Shown piece by piece: positions 26,216 through 34,823 of a DNA stretch of 64,000 bases. The notes beneath the pieces are model-generated. The model saw only the letters and a program-made list of their open reading frames with translations, was not told where the DNA came from and did no database searches. Every line of letters starts with the position of its first letter. The stretch's first letter is position 1. The DNA is from DASSQJ01 sp963730165 (GTDB lineage Bacteria > Actinomycetota > Actinomycetes > Actinomycetales > Dermatophilaceae), in NCBI GenBank assembly GCA_963730165.1, contig CAVSQS010000002.1:558001-622000 (forward strand), in the 5' to 3' direction. The position numbers and the translations under genes were made by a program.

Positions 26216-27568
26216 TCAGGTGGGGAGGGACAGGCGGTCACGGACGACCGTGCAGAGCCGGTCGCAGACCTCCTGGGCCCGGTCCTCGGTCGGCGCCTCG
26301 ACCATGACCCGCACAACCGGTTCGGTGCCCGACCGGCGCAGCAGCACGCGCCCGCTGCCCGCGAGCGCCTCCTCCTCGTGGCGCACCGCCGCGAGCAGCT
26401 CCTCGTCGGTGTCGACCCGGCTCTTGTCCACACCCTTGACGTTGACGAGGACCTGCGGCAGGCGGGTCATCACCGTCACGAGGTCGGCGAGGCTGCGACC
26501 GGTCTCGGCGACGCGCGCGGCGAGCATGAGGCCGGTGAGCACGCCGTCGCCGGTCGTCGCGTGGTCGAGGAGGATGACGTGTCCGGACTGCTCCCCGCCG
26601 AGGGAGTGGGACGCGCGGCGCATCTCCTCGAGGACGTAGCGGTCCCCCACCGCCGTCTGCTTCACCGTGATGCCCTCGCGCTCCATCGCCTGGAGCAGTC
26701 CGAGGTTGCTCATCACCGTCGCGACGAGGGTGTTCTCGCGCAGCAGCCCTCGGTCCTTGAGCGCCACGGCGAGGACCGCCATGATCTGGTCGCCGTCGAC
26801 CGCCCGGCCCTCGGCGTCGACCGCGAGGCACCGGTCGGCATCGCCGTCGTGGGCGATGCCGAGGTCGGCTCCCCGTTCGACGACCGCCGCGCGGAGCCGG
26901 TCCAGGTGCGTGGACCCGTACCCGTCGTTGATGTTGAGCCCGTCGGGGTCGGAGCCGATCTCGACGACCTCGGCGCCGGCGAGCCGGAAGACCTCGGGGG
27001 AGACCGCGCTCGCGGCGCCGTGCGCGCCGTCGATGACGACGGTCAGTCCGTCGAGACGGTTCGGCAGCGCCTCGAGGAGGTGGGCGATGTAGCGGGCCTG
27101 GCCCGCGCGGTTCTCGTGGATGCGCCCGATGCCGGCGCCCTGCGGGCGGTCCCACTCCTGACCCATCCGCTCCGCGATCTCGTCCTCCACCGCGTCGGGG
27201 AGCTTGTGCCCGCCGGCCGCGAAGAACTTGATGCCGTTGTCCGGCATCGCGTTGTGCGACGCGGACAGCATCACGCCGAACGTCGCACTCATGTCGGACG
27301 TCAGGTACGCGACGGCGGGTGTCGGGAGCACCCCGACGTCGTGGACGTCGACCCCGGCCGAGGCCAGGCCGGCACAGACCGCCGCCGAGAGGAACTCGCC
27401 GCTCGCGCGGGGGTCGCGGCCGACGACGGCGCGCGGTCTCCGGCCGGACTGACGGTCGGGGTCGCCGAGCACGTGCGCGGCGGCGATGCTGAGGTCGAGC
27501 GCGAGCTCCGCGGTGATGTCGCGGTTCGCGAGTCCACGGACACCGTCGGTGCCGAAGAGTCGTGACAT
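26216..27568 (-). CDS. glmM: Phosphoglucosamine mutase
   Basis: The 450-residue enzyme converts glucosamine-6-phosphate to glucosamine-1-phosphate for peptidoglycan and UDP-GlcNAc synthesis. It starts MSRLFGTDGVRGLANRDITA, has the phosphoserine loop VMLSASHNAMPDNGIKFF, the Mg-binding AHDGDADRCLAVDAEG, and the phosphate-binding RRSGTEPVVRVMVEAP near the end. The ATG at 27568 is chosen over an upstream frame extension because it gives the family N-terminus. It lies downstream of rplM-rpsI, as in many actinobacteria, but a terminator separates them. Confidence 0.96.
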   Translation of the reverse strand: MSRLFGTDGVRGLANRDITAELALDLSIAAAHVLGDPDRQSGRRPRAVVGRDPRASGEFLSAAVCAGLASAGVDVHDVGVLPTPAVAYLTSDMSATFGVMLSASHNAMPDNGIKFFAAGGHKLPDAVEDEIAERMGQEWDRPQGAGIGRIHENRAGQARYIAHLLEALPNRLDGLTVVIDGAHGAASAVSPEVFRLAGAEVVEIGSDPDGLNINDGYGSTHLDRLRAAVVERGADLGIAHDGDADRCLAVDAEGRAVDGDQIMAVLAVALKDRGLLRENTLVATVMSNLGLLQAMEREGITVKQTAVGDRYVLEEMRRASHSLGGEQSGHVILLDHATTGDGVLTGLMLAARVAETGRSLADLVTVMTRLPQVLVNVKGVDKSRVDTDEELLAAVRHEEEALAGSGRVLLRRSGTEPVVRVMVEAPTEDRAQEVCDRLCTVVRDRLSLPT

Positions 27569-27625
27569 GGGCAAGCCTTTCTGTGAACCGCCGACGAACC
27601 TATCGCGAACGCCGTGCGGACGCCG

Positions 27626-27658
27626 CGACGGCGGCATCCGCACGGGATGCCGCCGTCG
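27626..27658 (-). terminator. Terminator of the rplM-rpsI operon
   Basis: CGACGGCGGCATCC and its exact reverse complement form a 14-bp stem with a five-base loop, starting 18 bases after the rpsI stop. There is no T-tract, as usual in high-GC actinobacteria. Confidence 0.75.
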
Positions 27659-27676
27659 TGGCGTAGGGGCCGCAGG

Positions 27677-28189
27677 TCAGCGCTTGCTGTACTGCGGCGC
27701 CTTGCGGGCCTTCTTGAGGCCGGCCTTCTTGCGCTCGGGGACGCGGGCGTCGCGGGTGAGCAGCCCGGCCTTCTTCAGCGCCGGGCGGTTGAGCTCGGCG
27801 TCGACGCCGTTGAGGGATCGGGCGACACCGAGTCGGACCGCACCGGCCTGACCCGAGGGGCCACCGCCGTGGACCCTCACGAGCACGTCGTACGCGCCGT
27901 CGAGCTCGAGGACCTTCAGCGGCTCGTTGACGATCTGCTGGTGGACCTTGTTCGGGAAGTACTCCTCGAGGGTGCGGCCGTTGACCTTCCACTCGCCGGT
28001 CCCCGGGACGATGCGCACGCGGGCCACGGCCTGCTTGCGACGACCGGTCGCCGAGCCGGGGGCCGAGGCGCTCGGGCGGCGGGCCTCCCCGGCGACGGCG
28101 CCGGCCTCGGTCTCGGAGGTGTACTCGGTGACCGGGGCGTCGTCGACGTCGGTGCCGGCGGTCTCGTCGATCTGGGCGTTCTCGGACAT
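27677..28189 (-). CDS. rpsI: 30S ribosomal protein S9 with N-terminal extension
   Basis: The S9 core starts near residue 48 with ATGRRKQAVARVRIVPGTGE and ends in KKARKAPQYSKR, the C-terminal tail that reaches the P-site tRNA. Before it is an acidic, Ala/Thr/Glu-rich extension of about 45 residues, common in actinobacterial S9 but absent from E. coli S9. The ATG at 28189 overlaps the rplM stop in TGATG, so the two are translationally coupled. Confidence 0.95.
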   Translation of the reverse strand: MSENAQIDETAGTDVDDAPVTEYTSETEAGAVAGEARRPSASAPGSATGRRKQAVARVRIVPGTGEWKVNGRTLEEYFPNKVHQQIVNEPLKVLELDGAYDVLVRVHGGGPSGQAGAVRLGVARSLNGVDAELNRPALKKAGLLTRDARVPERKKAGLKKARKAPQYSKR

Positions 28190-28632
28190 CACTGGGCCAC
28201 CTGGGTGATCTCGAAGGGCTTGGGCTGCTGCGCCGCGTGCGGGTGCTCGGGGCCGGCGTAGACCTTGAGCTTGGTCAGCTGCTGACGACCGAGCGTCGTC
28301 TTCGGCAGCATCCCGCGCACGGCCTTCTCGACCGCCTTCTCGGGGTGCGTCGCGAGCAGCTCGGTGTACGACTGCGACTTCAGGCCGCCCGGGAACCCGG
28401 AGTGGCGGTAGGCGCGCTTCTGCTCGGCCTTGGCGCCGGTGAGGGCGACCTTGTCGGCGTTGACGATGATGACGAAGTCACCGGTGTCGACGTGCGGCGC
28501 GAAGGTCGGCTTGTGCTTGCCACGCAGCAGCGTCGCCGCCTGGCTCGCCAGGCGGCCGAGCACGACGTCGGTGGCGTCGATGACGTGCCACGCGCGGGTG
28601 ATCTCGCCCGGCTTGGGGGTGTAGGTACGCAT
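28189..28632 (-). CDS. rplM: 50S ribosomal protein L13
   Basis: This 147-residue protein matches L13, an early-assembling 50S protein: WHVIDATDVVLGRLASQAAT, RGKHKPTFAPHVDTGDFVII, and RGMLPKTTLGRQQLTKLKVY. It starts MRTYTPKPGEITRAWHVIDA at 28632. It heads the rplM-rpsI operon and has a candidate promoter at 28732-28760 with a leader of about 95 nt. Confidence 0.97.
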   Translation of the reverse strand: MRTYTPKPGEITRAWHVIDATDVVLGRLASQAATLLRGKHKPTFAPHVDTGDFVIIVNADKVALTGAKAEQKRAYRHSGFPGGLKSQSYTELLATHPEKAVEKAVRGMLPKTTLGRQQLTKLKVYAGPEHPHAAQQPKPFEITQVAQ

Positions 28633-28731
28633 GGGAGGCTCTCTCATGGTCTGACGGTCGGATGGCGCATGCCGAGTGCTCCCGGGAGGGAGTGGAGGCC
28701 CTCGCGAGGGCACACGGCACGCCAGTCCTCA

Positions 28732-28760
28732 AGTGTACGGAGGGCATATCCCGCCCCCAA
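28732..28760 (-). promoter_or_regulatory. Candidate rplM promoter
   Basis: On the minus strand TTGGGG (28755-28760) and TACACT (28732-28737) are 17 bases apart, a good fit to a housekeeping -35/-10 pair. The leader to the rplM ATG contains the palindrome CCCTCGCGAGGG at 28700-28711, a possible attenuation or regulatory hairpin. Confidence 0.5.
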
Positions 28761-28807
28761 ATCGCGGCCGAGGCCTCCGTGAAGCGCGGCTGACCTGCAC
28801 CGACACC

Positions 28808-28872
28808 GAGGCACAACTTCTGTGCACATCTATTGTGCACAGCAACTGTGCAAAGGTATTCTGCACACATGA
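28808..28872 (+). promoter_or_regulatory. Tandem 13-bp palindromic operator array and leaderless promoter
   Basis: Units start every 13 bases: TGTGCACATCTAT (28821), TGTGCACAGCAAC (28834), TGTGCAAAGGTAT (28847) and TCTGCACACATGA (28860), with a weaker one at 28808 (GAGGCACAACTTC). The core TGTGCACA is itself a palindrome. TTGTGC at 28833 and TATTCT at 28857 make a -35/-10 pair with an 18-base spacer, and only six bases separate the -10 from the ATG at 28869, implying a leaderless mRNA. The array covers the whole promoter, so a multimeric repressor, probably the product of the next gene, is likely. Confidence 0.65.
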
Positions 28873-29495
28873 CGACATCGGACGAGCCCTACACCGGCAT
28901 GGTCGAGGGCGAGTACACCGGGATGCGACTCGACGCGAGCGCACTCAAGGTGCTCGCCCACCCGCTGCGCTCCCGTCTCCTCGGGCGGCTGCGCACCGGC
29001 GGCCCGGCGACCGCCACCGACCTCGCCGGCGCCCTCGGCACCAACTCCGGCGCGACGTCCTACCACCTGCGCCGCCTCGAGTCGGTCGGTCTGGTCACCG
29101 ACACGGGCGAGGGCGAGGGCAAACGCCGGCTGTGGCGGGCCTCCACCGACAGCCACCAGTACGAGCCGAGCGACTTCGCCGGCGACGAGGACGCCGAGAC
29201 GGCCCTCTCCTGGCTCCAGCGCGACTACTCCCGTCACCTCGGCGAGCAGTTCGAGCGCTGGCTCGACGTCGAGCACACCTGGCCACTGGAGTGGCAGGAC
29301 GCCGCCGGGATGGGCGACTCCTTCGTCATCGCCACCGCCGAGCAGGTGCGGGCGATGACCGACGAGATCTGGTCTGTCTTCGAGAAGTACCGCCGGGTCG
29401 GCCAGGGCAACCCCAACGCCCGCCGGGTCGCGGTCTACCTCGTCGACTTCCCGCTCGACCTCGACCGCGCCCCCCGAGGCGGTGGGGGCCGATGA
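28869..29495 (+). CDS. ArsR-type winged-helix transcriptional regulator
   Basis: The 208-residue protein has an ArsR-like winged helix at about residues 20-85: LKVLAHPLRSRLLGRLRTGG, TATDLAGALGTNSGATSYHL (recognition helix) and RRLESVGLVTDTGEGEGKRR. The C-terminal half (residues about 100-195) with YSRHLGEQFERWLDVEHTWP is a putative ligand-sensing or dimerisation domain as in related PadR/ArsR hybrids; no metal-binding Cys cluster is seen. The ATG at 28869 directly follows the 13-bp operator array. It overlaps the exporter gene by ATGA, so it probably controls that exporter and itself. Confidence 0.88.
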   Translation: MTTSDEPYTGMVEGEYTGMRLDASALKVLAHPLRSRLLGRLRTGGPATATDLAGALGTNSGATSYHLRRLESVGLVTDTGEGEGKRRLWRASTDSHQYEPSDFAGDEDAETALSWLQRDYSRHLGEQFERWLDVEHTWPLEWQDAAGMGDSFVIATAEQVRAMTDEIWSVFEKYRRVGQGNPNARRVAVYLVDFPLDLDRAPRGGGGR

Positions 29496-30769
29496 GCGCA
29501 CCCCTCACGGCGGGGCAGGCCCGACGGGTCCTGCTCCTGCTCACCGTCACCCGGTGGTTCCCGATCGGCCTCGTCATCGGGGTCACCGCGCTGCTCCCCC
29601 TGGAGCGCGGCATGTCGGTGGCCCAGCTCGGCGTCATCTTCGCGATGCAGGGCTTCGTCGTGCTCGCCCTCGAGCTGCCGACGGGCGGCTTTGCCGACGC
29701 CCTGGGCCGGCGGCCCGTCCTCATCGCCTCCACCGTCGTTGCGCTGGCCTCGGGCCTGGTCTTCGTGCTCGCCCACACCTTCATCGCGTTCGTCGTGGCG
29801 CTGCTCCTCCAGGGCGTCTTCCGAGCCCTGGACTCCGGCCCGCTCGAGGCCTGGTACGTCGACACCGCGCAGGCGGACGACCCCGACGTCGCCATCGAGG
29901 AGGGGCTCAGTCGCGCCGGAACCGCGGTGGGACTGGCCATCGCGTCCGGGGCGGTCGTCTCCGGTGGCCTCGTGGCCTGGGACCCGGTGCCGTTCCTCAC
30001 CGCCCTCGAGACGCCCTACTGGGTGTCGATCCTCCTCGTCGCAGCCAACCTGGTCGCCACCGCGACCCTGATGAAGGAGCCGGCGACGCACGTCGACTCA
30101 CGCGGCCTCCAGCGCGCGCTCGCCTCGGCCAAGGAGGCGCCCAAGGTCGTCGGCGGCGGCCTGCGGCTGCTCGGCCGCAACCGGGTGCTGCTCGCCCTCG
30201 TCCTCGTCGAGGTGTTCTGGGCGGTGGGGATGATCGCCTTCGAGACCTTCATGCCGATCCGTCTCTCCGAGCTCGTCGGCGGCGAGTCGGAGGCGGGTGC
30301 CCTCATGGGCCCGATCTCCGCCGCGGCCTGGGGGCTGTTCGCGGCCGGATCCTCGCTCGCGGCCGTCCTCGCTCGAAGGCTCGGCGTCACCTGGACCGCC
30401 ATCGTCTCGACCCTGGCCCGCGCCGTGTTCACCGTCGCCATGGGCCTGATGACGGGTCCGGTGGGGCTCGTCACCGCCTTCCTCGTCGTCTACACCCTGC
30501 ACGGCACCAACGGCCCGGTGCACAACACCCTGCTGCACCGGCAGGCCGAGTCCGGCAACCGCACGACCGTGCTCTCGATGAGCTCGATGGCCGCGGGCGG
30601 CGCCTACAGCCTCGGACTCCTGGCGCTCGGCCCGCTCGCAGAGGCGACGAGCACGGCGACGGGCATCGTCGTCGCGGGTGCCTTCAGCGTGCTCGCCGCC
30701 GCGCTCTACTGGCCCGCCCGCCGGCAGGAGCGCTCGTTCCGGACGGAGCAGGCGCCCGCACTCGTCTGA
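29492..30769 (+). CDS. MFS transporter
   Basis: The 425-residue protein has about 12 hydrophobic segments and the MFS loop-2 signature GGFADALGRRPVLIASTVVA. Helix 1 region is TRWFPIGLVIGVTALLPLER. The hairpin around residue 120, RALDSGPLEAWYVDTAQADD, is typical of actinobacterial multidrug-like MFS proteins. It is translationally coupled to the ArsR-type regulator (ATGA overlap), implying ligand-induced efflux. The substrate is unknown. Confidence 0.9.
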   Translation: MSAPLTAGQARRVLLLLTVTRWFPIGLVIGVTALLPLERGMSVAQLGVIFAMQGFVVLALELPTGGFADALGRRPVLIASTVVALASGLVFVLAHTFIAFVVALLLQGVFRALDSGPLEAWYVDTAQADDPDVAIEEGLSRAGTAVGLAIASGAVVSGGLVAWDPVPFLTALETPYWVSILLVAANLVATATLMKEPATHVDSRGLQRALASAKEAPKVVGGGLRLLGRNRVLLALVLVEVFWAVGMIAFETFMPIRLSELVGGESEAGALMGPISAAAWGLFAAGSSLAAVLARRLGVTWTAIVSTLARAVFTVAMGLMTGPVGLVTAFLVVYTLHGTNGPVHNTLLHRQAESGNRTTVLSMSSMAAGGAYSLGLLALGPLAEATSTATGIVVAGAFSVLAAALYWPARRQERSFRTEQAPALV

Positions 30770-30805
30770 GGCGCCGCCGGCCAGCCGTCGTGGCACGCTG
30801 ACCCG

Positions 30806-31474
30806 ATGCGGCATTTCCTCCTCGGGGTCGTCTCCACCGTCGGCGTGCTCGTCATCGCGGCAGGGGTGTTGCTCCTCTCGCTGGGGTCCGGGTCCGGGTC
30901 GGGCACACCGGCAGCCGGCGCGTCGAGCGCCCCGCCGGCCCGGGGTCCCGAGCCACCGAGCGACCTCGCGGCCGACGAGACGTGGATCGGCAGCGTCGAC
31001 CTCAGCGGCACCGACCTGGTCGCGAGCGAGGGAGACCTCGTGCTCGTCGAGGCCACCGGCTCGGGCGTGCGCTTCGGGCCCGCCGGGGTGCGGGCCGACC
31101 ACCTCGACATGGCGGCGACGATCCCCTTCTCGACCATCGCCGACCAGGTCGGCCCGAACACGCGCGTCTACGCGGTGAGCGGTGGCCGGGCGGGGGTCGA
31201 GCGTCAGGTCACGATCCTCGGCCGCGACCTCACCGTGCGGGCGACGGGACGGGTCACCGCCGACGGGGGCCGGCTGCTCATCGAGCCCGAGACCGTCGAC
31301 CTCGGCGGACCCTCTTTCGTCAACTCGGCGGCGAGCGCCATCGCCCGGACGCTCGTCACCATCCGCCAGCCCGTACCCGGGGTGCCCGAGGGCATGACCC
31401 TGACCGAGGTCGGCGTCAGCGGCGCCGGTGTCGAGGCCAGCCTGACCGGCGACGACGTGACGATCGGGCGCTGA
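30806..31474 (+). CDS. LmeA-like (DUF2993) phospholipid-binding-type protein
   Basis: The 222-residue protein has an N-terminal membrane helix or signal (FLLGVVSTVGVLVIAAGVLL), a Gly/Ser/Pro-rich linker (residues about 27-55) and a beta-rich domain with DLSGTDLVASEGDLVLVEAT, ADHLDMAATIPFSTIADQVG and IRQPVPGVPEGMTLTEVGVS. This matches DUF2993/LmeA proteins of actinobacteria; mycobacterial LmeA binds phospholipid and helps lipomannan elongation. The family link is by pattern, so its role here is an inference. It is followed by the convergent ABC-F gene after 19 bases. Confidence 0.75.
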   Translation: MRHFLLGVVSTVGVLVIAAGVLLLSLGSGSGSGTPAAGASSAPPARGPEPPSDLAADETWIGSVDLSGTDLVASEGDLVLVEATGSGVRFGPAGVRADHLDMAATIPFSTIADQVGPNTRVYAVSGGRAGVERQVTILGRDLTVRATGRVTADGGRLLIEPETVDLGGPSFVNSAASAIARTLVTIRQPVPGVPEGMTLTEVGVSGAGVEASLTGDDVTIGR

Positions 31475-31493
31475 TCCTGCGCGGAAGGTCCCC

Positions 31494-33188
31494 TCACCGC
31501 GCCCGGGCGCCCCGGCCCTCCTCCCACACCGGCTCGTCGCTCTCGACCACCCGGCCGTCGGCCCGGAAGACGAGGAAGCGGTCGAGGCCGCGGGCGAACC
31601 AACGGTCGTGCGTGACGACGAGCACCGTGCCCTCGAAGGCCGCGAGCGCGTCCTCCAGCGCCTCCGCCGAGTGCAGGTCGAGGTTGTCGGTCGGCTCGTC
31701 GAGGAGCAGGAGGGTCGCCCCCGACAGCTCGAGCAGGAGGATCTGCAGCCGCGCCTGTTGTCCGCCGGACAGCGTGTCGAACGTCTGCTCCCCCGCCCGC
31801 GCCAGCCCATAGCGGTCGAGCGCGCGCGAGGCGAGGTCGCGCGGCATCCCCGCCCGGTGCTCGTCCCCACGGTGGAGGATCTCGAGCAGCGTGCGCCCGT
31901 GCAGCGCGGCGTGGTCGTGGGTCTGTGCGAACCAGCCCGGTCGCACCCTCGAGCCGAGCACGACCCGCCCGGTGTGGTCGACCCGCTCCGGGCGGAGGTC
32001 ACCCACGGGCTCGTGCTCGCGGTCGGGATGGCTGCCGCCCGCCGCCAGCAGCCGCAGGAAGTGCGACTTCCCCGACCCGTTGCTGCCGAGCACCCCGACC
32101 CGCTCGCCGTACCAGACCTCGGTGTCGAACGGCTCGACGAGCGCCTGGCCGCCGACCCGCAGCTGCAGCCCGGTGGCGACCACCGCCCGCTTGGCGGTGC
32201 GACCGCCCGTCAGCCGCATCGCGACCCTCTGCCGGAGCGGCACCGCCTCGGGCGGACCCTCGTCCTCGAACCGCGCCAGCCGCGCCTCGGCCGCCTGGAG
32301 GCGGGAGGCCATGTCGGAGTTGTAGGCGGCCTTCTGCCGGTACATGACGACGAGGGCCTTGAGCTTCGCGTGCTCCTCGTCCCAGCGTCGCCGGAGCTCG
32401 TCGAGGCGGGAGTTGCGCTCCGCGCGAGCCTGCTCGTACGAGGCGAACGGGCCGGGGTGGACCCAGACCGTGTTGCCGGCACGCCCGGGCTCGAGGGTCG
32501 CGATGCGCGTCGCCACCCGGTCGAGGAGCTCGCGGTCGTGGCTGACGAGGAGCACGGTCTTCGAGGACTCGACGAGGCGCTCCTCGAGCCACCGCTTGGT
32601 GGGGACGTCGAGGTAGTTGTCGGGCTCGTCGAGCAGCAGGACCTCGTCGGGGCCTCGCAGCAGGGCCTCGAGGACGAGCCGCTTCTGCTCGCCGCCCGAG
32701 AGCGTCGTGACCTTCCTCCACTGGGCGCGCTCGAACGGGACGCCGAGCGCCGCCACGGTGCAGACGTCCCAGAGGGTCTCCCACTCGTAGCCTCCGACGT
32801 CGCCCCAGTCGGCGAGCGCCTGCGCGTAGTCGAGCTGGTCCTGCTCGGACTCGCGCTCCATCATCGCGAGCTCGGTCCGGTCGACCTCGGCCGCGGCTCG
32901 GCGCACGGGCTCCGGCGCGACGGAGACGAGCAGGTCGCGCACGGTGGAGTCGTCGCGGAGCCTGCCGATGAACTGGCGCATGACCCCGAGGCCGCCGCTG
33001 CGCGTCACGACGCCCTCCTGCACCGGCTCGTCGCCCGCCAGCAGTCGCAAGAGGGTGGTCTTCCCGGTGCCGTTGGGGCCGATGAGGGCGATGGTGGCGC
33101 CCTCGCCGACCCGGAAGCTGACCTCCCGGAGCAACGGCCGCCCGTCGGGCAGCGCGTGCCCCACGGCACTGACGTCGAGATGTCCCAC
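31494..33188 (-). CDS. ABC-F family ATPase
   Basis: The 564-residue protein has two ABC domains and no membrane segments. Domain 1 has GPNGTGKTT, signature LSGGEQKR and VLLLDEPDNYLD; domain 2 has GSNGSGKSH, LSGGQQAR and LLLLDEPTDNLD. The interdomain linker (about residues 225-330) is charged and helical (LDELRRRWDEEHAKLKALVV), like the tRNA-interacting linker of ABC-F proteins. These bind the ribosomal E site and act in translation or antibiotic protection; which subgroup applies is not clear. It is divergent from nothing and lies downstream of truA on the same strand. Confidence 0.92.
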   Translation of the reverse strand: MGHLDVSAVGHALPDGRPLLREVSFRVGEGATIALIGPNGTGKTTLLRLLAGDEPVQEGVVTRSGGLGVMRQFIGRLRDDSTVRDLLVSVAPEPVRRAAAEVDRTELAMMERESEQDQLDYAQALADWGDVGGYEWETLWDVCTVAALGVPFERAQWRKVTTLSGGEQKRLVLEALLRGPDEVLLLDEPDNYLDVPTKRWLEERLVESSKTVLLVSHDRELLDRVATRIATLEPGRAGNTVWVHPGPFASYEQARAERNSRLDELRRRWDEEHAKLKALVVMYRQKAAYNSDMASRLQAAEARLARFEDEGPPEAVPLRQRVAMRLTGGRTAKRAVVATGLQLRVGGQALVEPFDTEVWYGERVGVLGSNGSGKSHFLRLLAAGGSHPDREHEPVGDLRPERVDHTGRVVLGSRVRPGWFAQTHDHAALHGRTLLEILHRGDEHRAGMPRDLASRALDRYGLARAGEQTFDTLSGGQQARLQILLLELSGATLLLLDEPTDNLDLHSAEALEDALAAFEGTVLVVTHDRWFARGLDRFLVFRADGRVVESDEPVWEEGRGARAR

Positions 33189-33246
33189 GAGGAGTCAGTC
33201 TGACCGACGACCGAGGCCGAGATCGACCGGTTTACCTCCGCGCCGG

Positions 33247-34083
33247 TCAGGCCTCCCGCACTGCGCGCGCCTGCTCGGCCCGCGAGGCCAGCTCGTCGTC
33301 GGGCGGGTAGGTGACCTCCTCGAGCGAGAGGCCGTGGGCCGGCATCACCCGCACCCGGGGATCGCGGACACCGGCCGCGAGCACCTCGGCGGGCCACCCC
33401 GGGCCCTCGCGTCCCTCCCCCACCGGCACGAGCGCCCCCACGAGCGCGCGCACCATCGAGTGGCAGAACGCGTCGGCCGCCACTGTCGCCTCGAGGACCC
33501 CGTCGGGAGCCCGGCGCCACGTGTACGCCAGCAGCGTGCGCACCGTGGTCGCGCCCTCCCGGCGACGACAGAAGGCCGCGAAGTCGTGGAGTCCGAGCAG
33601 GCCCCGGGCCGCCCGGTCCATCGCCGACACGTCGAGGGGGTCGCGAACCAGGACGGTGTCGTGGCGGCGCAGCGGGTCGACGGCCCCCGGCTCGTCGAGG
33701 ATGCGGTAGAGGTATCGCCGGCGCAGGGCGGAGAAGCGTGCGTCGAAGCCGGCGGACGCGGGTGCCACCCGGCGGACGACGACGTCGTCCGGCAGCACGC
33801 CGGCGAGCCGGCGGACCACCGCCTCCTCGGGCGGGCGGTCGGAGCGGCCGGGCAGCGCGTGCCAGGCAGCGGGGTCGATGTCGGCGTGCGCCACCTGGCC
33901 CCGGGCGTGCACACCGGCGTCCGTGCGCCCGGCCACGGTCAGTCGCACCGGCTGGGTGGCGCGCAGAACCGTCGTGAGCGCGTCCGAGAGCGCACCCTCG
34001 ACGGTGCGTCGACCCGGCTGCGCCGCCCATCCCGAGAACCCGGTCCCGTCGTAGGCGAGGTCGATCCGGATGCGCAGGCTCAC
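33247..34083 (-). CDS. truA: tRNA pseudouridine(38-40) synthase TruA
   Basis: The 278-residue enzyme has RIDLAYDGTGFSGWAAQPGR at the start, catalytic Asp in TVAGRTDAGVHARGQVAH, and FHDFAAF-like LHDFAAFCRRREGATTVRT with the closing SMVRALVGALVPVGEG block. It isomerises uridines 38-40 in the tRNA anticodon arm. It follows rplQ on the same strand, the usual bacterial arrangement, but a strong hairpin at 34131-34163 separates them. Confidence 0.95.
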   Translation of the reverse strand: MSLRIRIDLAYDGTGFSGWAAQPGRRTVEGALSDALTTVLRATQPVRLTVAGRTDAGVHARGQVAHADIDPAAWHALPGRSDRPPEEAVVRRLAGVLPDDVVVRRVAPASAGFDARFSALRRRYLYRILDEPGAVDPLRRHDTVLVRDPLDVSAMDRAARGLLGLHDFAAFCRRREGATTVRTLLAYTWRRAPDGVLEATVAADAFCHSMVRALVGALVPVGEGREGPGWPAEVLAAGVRDPRVRVMPAHGLSLEEVTYPPDDELASRAEQARAVREA

Positions 34084-34130
34084 CCGCCCAGCCTAGGGTC
34101 CGGTGCGCGCCGCCACCGGGGCGAACGCGA

Positions 34131-34163
34131 GAGGGTCGTCTCCCCCGGGGGGAGACGACCCTC
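34131..34163 (-). terminator. Terminator after rplQ
   Basis: GAGGGTCGTCTCCCC and its reverse complement form a 15-bp stem with a three-base loop, starting 19 bases after the rplQ stop. It should end the alpha-operon transcript before truA. Confidence 0.8.
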
Positions 34164-34181
34164 GTCGCGGGTGACCGCTGG

Positions 34182-34787
34182 TCAGGCCTTGTCCTCGGAC
34201 TCCTCGCCCTCGGAGGCCTCGGCGGCCGACTCGTCGGCGGCAGGCGTGTCGTCGGTTGCCTCGGCGTCGGACGGCGCCTCGACCCACTCCGGCTCGGCGG
34301 ACGCCTCGGTGGTGTCCTCGGCGGCCTCCTGCTCGGCCTTCGCCTCGGCGGCCTTGCGCTTCGCGCTGTCGTCCTTGGCGGCCCGCTTCGTCGCCGCCTC
34401 GGCCTCCTTGACGGTGGCCTTCTTGGCGACCGGCTCGCGGACGAGCTCGATGACGGCCATCGGGGCGTTGTCGCCCTTGCGGGGACCGACCTTCGTGATC
34501 CGCGTGTAGCCGCCGTTGCGCTCGGCCATGTCCGGGGCGATCTCGACGAACAGCCGGTGGACGACGCCCTTGTCGCGGACGACCGTCATGACCCGGCGAC
34601 GTGAGGCGAGGTCACCGCGCTTGGCGAAGGTCACGAGCCGCTCGGCCAGCGGGCGCAGGCGCTTGGCCTTGGCCTCGGTGGTCGTGATCCGGTCGTGCTC
34701 GAAGAGCGAGGTGGCGAGGTTGGCGAGGATCAGCCGCTCGTGCGCCGGACCGCCTCCGAGACGGGGGCCCTTGGTGGGGGTGGGCAT
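34182..34787 (-). CDS. rplQ: 50S ribosomal protein L17 with long acidic C-terminal tail
   Basis: Residues 1-118 are L17: MPTPTKGPRLGGGPAHERLI, SLFEHDRITTTEAKAKRLRP, and GYTRITKVGPRKGDNAPMAV. After residue 120 comes a Lys/Ala-rich segment, then about 60 residues dominated by Glu, Asp, Ala and Ser (EPEWVEAPSDAEATDDTPAA and on). E. coli L17 has about 127 residues, so this tail adds over 70. Such tails occur in actinobacterial L17 and are probably disordered. It is the last gene of the alpha operon. Confidence 0.96.
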   Translation of the reverse strand: MPTPTKGPRLGGGPAHERLILANLATSLFEHDRITTTEAKAKRLRPLAERLVTFAKRGDLASRRRVMTVVRDKGVVHRLFVEIAPDMAERNGGYTRITKVGPRKGDNAPMAVIELVREPVAKKATVKEAEAATKRAAKDDSAKRKAAEAKAEQEAAEDTTEASAEPEWVEAPSDAEATDDTPAADESAAEASEGEESEDKA

Positions 34788-34823
34788 TGGTGTTCTCCTT
34801 GGTTACGTGCCTGGAGGCGTCGG

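Noticed and set aside
28808..28872. CRISPR array
   Set aside because: The units are 13 bp with no unique spacers of CRISPR size and no cas genes; they lie on a promoter.
31494..33188. Unusual second Walker A (GSNGSGKSH) as a dead ABC-F site
   Set aside because: The essential Gly-Lys-Ser is intact; only the next residue differs, so there is no basis for loss of activity.
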